Shown here: positions 56,360-64,000 of the stretch, one piece after another
Layout of the letters: every line of letters begins with the position of its first letter
Numbering within the stretch: position 1 is the first letter of the stretch
Assembly: GCF_021462225.1 (NCBI RefSeq)
Contig: NC_061811.1
Location: 9,945,663-10,009,662 of the forward strand
Length of the DNA stretch: 64,000 nucleotides
Source: Girardinichthys multiradiatus
Lineage: Eukaryota; Chordata; Actinopteri; Cyprinodontiformes; Goodeidae
Direction: 5' to 3'
Program-made: the position numbers and the translations under genes
Notes under the pieces: model-generated
The model's input: only the letters and a program-made list of their open reading frames with translations
The model's database searches: none
What the model was told of the DNA's origin: nothing

Positions 56360-57350
56360 CACGTTGCTGGATGCCACTATGCCCTTTTCAACGTCATCGG
56401 CCATTTTGTACCGCAGGATAGCCTGTTCCTACAAATCCCGGAGCGCACCGCGGCTGATATGACGGAGCGTTCCAAGTCTGACGTCACAAGACACTACATA
56501 GGAAGGCGCCCATTTTGAAAACTCGCCTTCAGTTGGAGACAGTGACGCGGTGACCACGCAACTGAAGCATCATCTGGAGAAGAGTCCCGAGTGGATTTCG
56601 TTTATTCTCCTTTGTTGGCAAACGAAAAATTCATAACTGAGGTTTCTGGAATGAGAAGACCAGAAATTTAATTTTGCCGATCGAAGACGTGAGTTTAACA
56701 TGTAACTAAAAAACCCACGGAGTTTCAAGGAGACGAATCGCCACCTTGTTTTTGTTCTAGTCGACTGTGACAGTCAGATCATATTTTTCCCTTTCGCCAA
56801 GGAGGCCAGAGGACGAAGATTGACCGCTTTTCCTGAAGTTAACTGTGGACGCACATTAACTTCCAGCTTCCACCCCACTCTCTCTCAACTCCGCTCAGAA
56901 GAAAGGCTTCAACAAAGTAAAACACATCCTTTTATTATTTTTTTTAATTTCTTTATTAGGAAAAGCCAGGCAGGGTAGAGTAGTTTTTTTGTGCGATTAG
57001 AGTCGCCATTTAGAGTCTAATGTGTTCTGAATTGTATGTGCATGCCATTGTTGGTACTTTCGGAGACCGCCGTGTCTCGCAAGTGTGTCTTTACCGTGCA
57101 AACACCTGTGCGCAGGGACGCTGTGAGACTGGACTGTTATAATAACCTCATGGTGAAATTCACCATTTTCTTTGTCTTCAACTTTACTGCCTACAAGCTT
57201 GCCGCCAAAAGTTTTATAACGCTTTGTGTGCTCACCGCGCGCAGAGTTGGGGGATGTTTTATGACTGAATTGCAGTCGGAGCTGCGCTCCCACCTCCACT
57301 CACCACCACATCCCTTTGTCATATTATCATTTTTGCCATAACTGCTGGTT
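56360..57350. promoter_or_regulatory. CpG-rich promoter-like island with possible first exon
   Basis: The region is strikingly richer in CpG than the surrounding AT-rich DNA (CCCGGAGCGCACCGCGGCTG, ACAGTGACGCGGTGACCACG, CTCACCGCGCGCAGAGTTGG). A perfect cAMP-response element TGACGTCA is at 56479-56486. A consensus 5' splice site GTGAGT occurs at 56689-56694 after a stretch without obvious coding bias, so a non-coding first exon on the plus strand is plausible. Open frames on both strands (57036-57341 plus, 56997-57299 minus) have no domain. Alternatively it is the 5' region of an unrecognised mobile element. Confidence 0.4.
56479..56486. promoter_or_regulatory. perfect palindromic CRE (TGACGTCA)
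   Basis: An 8-base palindrome identical to the consensus binding site of CREB/ATF-family factors, lying in the CpG-rich island. Occupancy is not shown by sequence alone. Confidence 0.45.
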
Positions 57351-58807
57351 TGATCCCATATGCACCCACTGCTGCTTTGCTTTATATAGTTTAGTTAGAT
57401 ATTTTACCCCTTTTGTGTAGAACTCTGCATGTTTGAGTAGGTGAAGATTATTAAATCGGAAGAGCGGATTGTATCAGGGTTGTGATTTAATAAATGTTCA
57501 CATAGATAAATAGAAGGCGTTTTGTGTTTATTTTGTGCAAGAGTGATTCGTCAGTCAAGATAAGGTTGAAGTTCCACATGTTTTGGCAGAAACGATCGAT
57601 TAAACAGTGACATCTCTGGTAATAGTTATTAATTATTACTGAGTATTTAACGGTTGTAATTATCAAAGGCGTTGAGCCACAATTACAACACCAGAGGACA
57701 TCTCTGGTCTCGATTAATAAATGAGGATTTTGGTTAAGAAATTAATTTTATCAAATTATAATTTTTAATTATAATTATTGATAAAGATTAATTAATCAAT
57801 AATCATAATTCTAACACCTTTATGTCACATAAAAAGGTTTTTCTATAAGAAGTATGAACATAGGAATTGCATGTGTGATGTAAATTTGAAAAGTGAGAGC
57901 AGTATTGAAAAATACTGCTGAAAATAGACTGTTGGATTAAAACCGTCTAATCAATATGTGTGTCAGTAAAAAAAAATCCTAATTTCTTGATTAATCTCAT
58001 GCAATTAATCTCACAGATATAGATGCACCCTAAATGATGCACTTTCAGGTCTAATCCTATTCAATTATCTTGATGACTTTTCCTCTTACTTTGCATGTAG
58101 CAAAACAATAAATTTGGAACAAACAGCAGTGAGAAGTGTACTGATGAAACCACAGAGTTTGATGAGACCATGACCTGAGCCTACAACGGTTCCTCCTGGA
58201 ATAAAAGGCAGTGTAATTGAAATTTCCCCACATCCAGAGCATCAGACGTGAGCAGAATAAAGGCCTGTCGGTCGACTCATGCAGAGCAGCTCAATGCACC
58301 TTCACTGCTCGCAGGCTTTAAAGTGATGGCCACCACATGCTGCAAACAGGCCCAAAGTCTTCTGTTATTTCAATCAGAGCAGGCTTCAAAAAGCACCACC
58401 CCCAACCCCACTTCCTGTTCCCCGGAGCCCAGTCCAGCAAAGGTAAGGCAGACGAGTGAAGTGCTAAATGTGTTCATTTGCAGGCGGCCCTCATTTTATC
58501 GACGTTTCAAAGCTGCCTGATAGATGTGGCATGAGGCACGGTCGGCAGGGAAAGTCACTTAACCAAAGGGCATCTGTCAGCACAGAAAATGGCTTCATGC
58601 GTTTCCAGCAACAGCTGATAAATCCTTTAATGACATACATCCAATTAAAAAAATCTGTCCCGTATCCACTTTGTAGAGTTTACTAAACTTTCCAAGAACA
58701 ATTATCAAACTTCACTAATAAAATGTCACAAGTTAAGCTTTTATGAACTTTGCCTAGCAAGAATAGTTTTTAAAGTGTTGGTAAAGACAGATCATGTAGC
58801 GTACCTA
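57351..58807. other. no gene recognised; AT-rich palindromic patch
   Basis: Mostly AT-rich. At 57609-57708 a 12-base direct repeat GACATCTCTGGT brackets a possible hairpin (GTTGTAATT at 57653-57661 with AATTACAAC at 57681-57689). From 57720 to 57810 dense ATTAAT/TTATAAT inverted words follow. No coding feature is supported. Confidence 0.45.
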
Positions 58808-60435
58808 CAGTACAGACCAAAAGTTTGGACACACCTTCTCATTCAAAGAGTTTTCTTTATTTTCATGACTATGAATATTGTAGCTTCACACTGAAGGCAT
58901 CAAAACTATGAATTAACACATGTGGAATTATATACTGAACAAAAAAGTGTGAAACAACTGAAAATATGTCTTATATTCTAGGTTCTTCAAAGTAGCCACC
59001 TTTTGCTTTGATTACTGCTCCACACACTATTGGCATTCTGTTGATGAACTTCAAGAGGTAGTCACCTGAAATGGTTTTCCAACAGTCTTGAAGGAGTTAA
59101 CAGAGATGCTTAGCACTTTTTGGCCCTTTTGCCTTCACTTTGCGGTCCAGCTCACCCCAAACCATCTCGATTGGGTTCAGGTCCGGTGACTGTGGAGGCC
59201 AGGTCATCTGGCGCAGGACCCCATCACTCTCCTTCTTGGTCAAATAGTCCTTACACAGCCTGGAGGTGTGTTTGGGGCCATTGTCCTGTTGAAAAATAAA
59301 TTATGTTCCAACTAAATGCAAACCGGATGGAATAGCATGCCACTGCAAGATGCTGTGGTAGCCATGCTGGTTCAGTATGCCTTCAATTTTGAATAAATCC
59401 CCAACAGTGTCACCAGCAAAGCATCCCCACACCATCACACCTCCTCCTCCATGCTTCACGGTGGGAACCAGGCATGTAGAGTCCATCCGTTCACCTCTTC
59501 TGCACCGTACAAAGACACGGTGGTTGGAACCAAAGATCTCAAACTTGGACTCATCAGACCAAAGCACAGATTTCCACTGGTCTAATGTCCATTCCTTGTG
59601 TTCTTTAGCCCAAACAGGTATCTTCTGCTTGTTGCCTGTCCTTAGCAGTGGTTTCCTAGCAGCTATTTTACCATGAAGGCCTGATTCACACAGTCTCCTC
59701 TTAACAGTTGTTCTAGAGATGTGTCTGCTGCTAGAACTCTGTGTGGCATTGACCTGTTCTCTAATCTGAGCTGCTGTTAACCTGCGATTTCTGAGGCTGG
59801 TGACTCGGAAGAACTTATCGTCTGCAGCAGAGGTGACTCTTGGTCTTCCTTTCCTGGGGCGGTCCTCATGTGAGCCAGTTTCTTTGTAGCGCTTGATGGT
59901 TTTTGCGACTGCACTTGGGGACACTTTCAAAGTTTTCCCAATTGTTCGTGCTGACTGACCATTTCTCCAAGTAATGATGGCCACTCGTTTTTCTTTACTT
60001 ATCTGCTTTTTTCTTGTCATAATAAAAATTCTGACAGTCTATTCAGTAGGACTATCAGCTGTGTACTGTATCCACTTCCTGCACAACACAACTGATGGTC
60101 CCAACCCCATTTATAAGGCTTGAAATCCCACTTATTAAACCTGACAGGGCACACCTGTGAAGTGAAAACCATTTCAAGTGACTACTTCTTGAAGCTCATC
60201 AACAGAATGCCAAGAGTGTGCGGAGCAGTAATCAAAGCAAAAGGTGGCTACTTTGAAGAACCTAGAATATAAGACATATTTTCAGTTGTTTCACACTTTT
60301 TTGTTCAGTATATAATTCCACATGTGTTAATTCATAGTTTTGATGCATTCAGTGTGAAGCTACAATATTCATAGTCATGAAAATAAAGACAACTCTTTGA
60401 ATGAGAAGGTGTGTCCAAACATTTGGTCTGTACTG
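58808..60435 (-). mobile_element. Tc1/mariner transposon, DD38E, full length with long TIRs, inactive
   Basis: A complete 1628-base element flanked by TA (58806-58807 and 60436-60437). Its inverted repeats are unusually long, about 270 bases each: 58808-59082 and roughly 60163-60435, beginning CAGTACAGACCAAAAGTTTG. The transposase reads on the minus strand and its 3' end extends into the left inverted repeat. Two nonsense codons inactivate it. Divergence between the two inverted repeats is low, suggesting a fairly recent insertion. Confidence 0.93.
58971..60020 (-). pseudogene. Tc1 transposase (DD38E), two nonsense codons
   Basis: The start ATG at 60018-60020 gives MTRKKQISKEKRVAIITW, then a helix-turn-helix (SARTIGKTLKVSPSAVAKTI), a basic AT-hook-like GRPR linker (RPRKGRPRV) and a second DNA-binding segment. 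Catalytic acids are D in LWSDESKF (59553-59555), D in QQDNGPKH (59283-59285) and E in DLNPIEMVW (59166-59168); 38 residues lie between the last two, the spacing reported for the Intruder (DD38E) group. In-frame TAA codons occur at 59301-59303, just before the second catalytic acid, and at 59097-59099. With those ignored the frame is open to TAA at 58971, 349 codons, ending KAKGGYFEEPRI. The last 36 or so codons lie within the terminal inverted repeat. Confidence 0.93.
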
Positions 60436-60437
60436 TA

Positions 60438-61954
60438 CAAATAAAAGTAAAAAGAACAATAACTGTGTTTGAGAAATTCAGAGATTATACACCTGGGTAA
60501 ACAACAACATGAGTGCATTAATTGTGCTCAAAACGTCTGTGCTCAAAATAGTGTCGGACAAAATAATCAGATTACTCTTGAAAAATATCATGAAGCACCA
60601 ATTATGCTATCAATACCTCTGGTGGTACATTTAGCTCCTACCAGTTTGTTGTAAAAATATAATTGCTTGAACCCCCAAACATGACAGAAAAACTGAAAGA
60701 CAGTATTTTAGCACTAAAATTGTCATTCCTACAGAGCTTTTAGCTTAAAGGATAATGCATTGTTGCTACTGGTTTCTTAACACCTGGGACCTCATGTAGT
60801 AGTGTGCAGAATTCACACTAAATGTTTGCGGTCTGGAGAAATTCTGACACTTTCGGCGCAAAAAACATCCAGATGTACGAAACCATGCGTAAACATGTCA
60901 TTGAAACACGTAGCCTTTGTACATCCCAATTTGCTGTGAATTCTGTGCAGCTGCATGTAGTGCTTAAAACCCCCAGTCCCCACCCCTAAATACAGATGCA
61001 AAGTAGTATAAATAGCTGGAAGGGACCGACCACATGTGTAAATAACCATGGAAATGGTGCTGTGACAGTCACAAAAAAACATAAACACAATGAGGTATTT
61101 TTGTGAATTACAGCAAACCAACAACGTTTTGAATGACATCAGTGACTCAAACCTGACTGGAAAAAAATAGGTTTGTCAGTTCTAACCCATTCAGTTCTAC
61201 AGTATTTGCATCAAATTCAAACGGCGCTGTCTACCTGCTGCATGGAGCTCAATCATAGCTCGGTGCTGATCATAGTAATGTATACCACATCACTGTAATG
61301 ACATGGATATGCCTCCTATATTTCTATTAGGAAGACAGTCATCACACACACTATGTGAAGTATTTTAAATCCTTTAAAACCATTCAGAACGTCAGATAAT
61401 AAAATAGCAAATTACCTACAGCCATCGCACACGGAACTTGCCTAATAGTTGCTTGAGAACTATTATAATTTGAATAGTTATAGTTAATATTATAGTATAA
61501 AGGACTCATGAGTTGAGGAGGCCAACATGCCATTGCAGTTGTGAGACATATTCACATCAGAAATAGGTTGCACATAAATTGAATAAAAATGCTCTATATT
61601 CACAGATGACTTCCAGGTGGGGCCCTTAAAGCAATATGGGTGCAGTCATAGGTCTAGACACATTTAGAAATCGGCTCATCGCTGTAAATAAGAGTATCAG
61701 TTTAGGGGAATTTTCTATATATAAGCAATATACAGATGAGCCCTTCCCGTATGGCTGGCATAGCCCGGCTCAGGGCACTTAAATACTTGACCTGTCAGTG
61801 AGCTCCCTCTGAAAAGTTCCAGTTGAAGGAACTGCAGCATAGTGAGAACTTGAACTGGCCAGCTCCCTACAAAGGTAAAAAAAATATTGTGTTTTTGTCT
61901 TTACCTTAAAAAGGACAGGGAAATGTTAAGATGGGGTTTTGATTGACACCAAAA
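60438..61954. other. no gene recognised
   Basis: AT-rich. The phrase GGGACCTCATGTAGTAGTGT with nearby GTACGAAACCATGCGTAAAC (60785-60900) resembles the end of a Harbinger-type fish repeat, but I cannot bound it. Open frames are at most 108 codons and have no domain. Confidence 0.4.
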
Positions 61955-62330
61955 TGTTAAAAGGAACCCAGGATGCTCATGGTGTTGAGCAGTTGGTCTG
62001 CGCAGCACCTCAGGAGCCTGGACTGATACCATTCACACCAGCAGCCTGTTGCACCTTGATCTTTAGCAGCCCGTTCCTCACTTGGAGTTTTGAGAGGGAC
62101 TGAGAGGTGGTTGTGGAGAGTGCCTGAGTGTTCAGAGGTGCGGATGATGAGATGGATTCTTTGGTAGCGAAGGGAGTGGGGGTGGCTGGGAGCTGGGAGG
62201 TTTGAAGTTTGGAGATGGGTAGCAGGCAGGGGTTGAAGATAAAAGAGGTTGCAGCAGGGATGACTTTGGAGGGGCGGGTGTTTGATCAAATCTATTGAAG
62301 AACTGGTTCAGATTATTCAACCATTTTTAT
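61955..62330 (-). pseudogene. L2-like LINE fragment (start of reverse transcriptase)
   Basis: On the minus strand, LNQFFNRFDQTPAPP near 62320 is followed by a proline/serine-rich linker and then, after frame changes, KDQGATGCWCEWYQSRLLRC and CADQL near 61990. This corresponds to the linker and first reverse-transcriptase block (consensus-like AAGPDGVSPRLLRACADQL) of L2-type LINEs such as the one at 44660-47230. Both ends of the element are missing and the frame is broken. Confidence 0.6.
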
Positions 62331-64000
62331 CTCCTACTTAATACTTAAACTTATTTTCCCGAGGATACAAAACTCACCCTTTGAAAGACAAACACTAATG
62401 CCATTCAGCCATTATAGTCCATGGAGATTTTCCCCTACCTCTAAGTTTCTCTAGCCTATTTTCACAGTAGTGAAATAAAATAAATAAAAGATGTCTGAAA
62501 CATGCAAATAGTTTTGCCAAGGAATCCTAACCCTCTCAGAAGTTATTCTTCCATAACCTGCTTCCACTCTCTTACAATACATTTGTTATTGAGGGCAAAG
62601 CAAGGATATCAGTATACTGTACTGCTCACAGTCCACCAGCCAGGTCCGCGTTCTAATTTAAATGAAGTAGCAAAGGTAGTTCAGCAGAAGGTGAATGCTG
62701 AATCTTAATTAAATCTTATGGCTCCAGCTGCCCTTTAATTCATCTTAATTTAAGAGGATCACACACTGTAATAAAGTCGGCTGCAAATTAATCTCAGCAT
62801 AAGGTTGTGCTTATAGCTGCTTTGTTGCCATTCATTTGGACACTTCTTATAATTTGGTTATTCTAAATAATTTGCTGCTTAGAGTTATTTCAGAAATCAC
62901 CAGAAAAAACAAGAAACTCACAAATCAAATCACGAGAAAACTAATTGTATGCACTATAAATCCTGAATATGCCAGAATATGTAAGTTTAGTTTAGATCAC
63001 CATTATGACAAACATGAAAGCAACCGATTTCTTACATGAAGAGACATTTTCCCTCTTGCTCATGACAGGTGTTGCAGGAATTTTGCTCCACTGCAGTTTT
63101 CTTCCACGAGGTTCAAACAAACTTTCAGCAATCTCATGAATACAAATCACTTCCCGTATTTCCATGCATAGCTTTGCTCCGATCCAATTTTCCTGACCCA
63201 TTTTGCAGTTTTGTACTGTGTAAATGCAGTTGAGGCTTCCACTCTGCATTAAAGGTCAACCAGTAAAAATGAGTATGGCAGAGGAATCCTTGATGTGTGA
63301 GATATGTATATACATTTAATCCTACTTTTCATTCATCCATCTCAGAGGTGTTACATGAAAACAGAGTGAATAAAAAGACTTCATCACCATTCAGAGGATT
63401 TGCCTGTCTAGGATTTGCTTACAGCACAGTATGCATACAGAGCGCTGATGAAGATCACATCAATGACAGGTTCTTATGCAGAACAATCATCCTCTGACAG
63501 CATGTCCTTCAAGTGCTAACAGACTCATCTAGATGTCAATCTGGAATATTTAAGAAGTGTGTGTCAATCTGAGAGCTTTGGGACTTTAGTTTATGGGATA
63601 ACATTGATGTTAAAAACCTTTTAAGGAAATCAAATTACTTCAGTTTGTTTGATACCATAGTGAGGTGAGTGATAATCATAAAGCTGAAACAGACCTGTTC
63701 ATCTTTTTCCTTCTCTAATTATACGTATCAGAGGATACAGTTTATTTAAAGAAGAAAATTGGGTTGAGTCTGGGATTCCAGTGGTTTGCTAATAGGATTT
63801 GGAAGAGAGAGACATAGATTTGTATGACTAAGGTGGGACTTGAAGGTGAATTGAATGCTGAAATCTGAGATTGCAGCTTTTTTAGCAGGTTGGAGGAAAG
63901 GCAGAGAGGTAAAGTGGATCCCAGGGTAGAGGCATCAACAGAGGTTGGAGCCCAGGTAAGTGAGGGTGTGGCAGTCGTAGGGCAAACAGGTAGGCATTGT
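62331..64000. other. no gene recognised
   Basis: Mildly AT-rich sequence to the window edge. Short open frames on both strands (up to 85 codons) show no domain. GTCGTAGGGCAAACAGGTAG at the extreme right edge resembles a phrase found in some fish retroelements but is cut off by the window. Confidence 0.45.

Noticed and set aside
57036..57341. 101-codon open frame in the CpG-rich island
   Set aside because: No domain and no supporting splice or start context. An overlapping frame on the other strand is equally long, as expected in stop-poor GC-rich DNA.
60785..61150. Possible Harbinger-type repeat end
   Set aside because: One remembered phrase matches, but no second end, target duplication or transposase could be found.
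1..64000. CRISPR arrays, rRNA or tRNA genes, operons, bacterial mobile elements
   Set aside because: None seen. Direct repeats are transposon ends or microsatellites, and composition and repeat content are those of a vertebrate genome.

Overview
The window looks like AT-rich, non-coding vertebrate DNA, almost certainly from a ray-finned (teleost) fish. The evidence is its repeat content: many Tc1/mariner transposons, L2-like and other APE-type LINEs, a hAT miniature element, solo-LTR-like sequences and several dispersed repeats that I recognise as typical of teleosts. There are no operons, rRNA or tRNA genes, or CRISPR arrays. No complete host gene is visible. Family assignments rest on motifs I can read and on recalled family consensus sequences, not on a database search.

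Layout. 0-4.3 kb: a tRNA-derived SINE-like unit, a solo LTR with a 5-bp target duplication (1404-1937) and a Tc1 relic. 4.3-5.9 kb: a complete but dead DD34E Tc1 element. 7-14.8 kb: dispersed repeats, a (TA)n tract, a long repeat here called B with a smaller repeat nested in it, a Tc1 end and an old LINE fragment. 16.8-18.6 kb: a Tc1-like element split by another copy of repeat B. 19.9-20.8 kb: a CpG-rich, unexplained stretch. 21.8-22.6 kb: the best host-like coding signals, two exon-like pieces with plausible splice sites. 22.7 kb: a GGTAC-rich miniature repeat. 24.2-26.5 kb: a second LTR-like unit and a truncated DD34E Tc1. 28.2-30.65 kb: an APE-type LINE with endonuclease and reverse transcriptase remnants. 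33.5-35.6 kb: a pile of Tc1 relics and an L2-like LINE, itself interrupted by a fragment of the other LINE.

36.4-42 kb: a degraded Tc1, a hAT MITE with a perfect 8-bp duplication and further Tc1 scraps. 44.7-47.2 kb: an L2-like LINE cut at a TA by a DD36E Tc1. 47.2-50.4 kb: a hAT-like end and a second APE-type LINE copy. 51.4-51.8 kb: a degenerate tandem repeat. 54.7-56.1 kb: another interrupted Tc1-like element. 56.4-57.3 kb: a CpG-rich promoter-like island with a perfect CRE. 58.8-60.4 kb: a complete DD38E Tc1 whose long terminal repeat contains the transposase C-terminus. 62 kb: an L2-like LINE scrap.

The recognisable coding is nearly all selfish and nearly all broken by nonsense codons, frameshifts or deletions. 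Repeated nesting gives a relative order of insertions. I do not see a new defence or metabolic system. The items most worth following up are the exon-like pieces at 21.8-22.6 kb, the island at 56.4 kb, the coexistence of three transposase spacing classes, and the TIR-encoded C-terminus at 59 kb.
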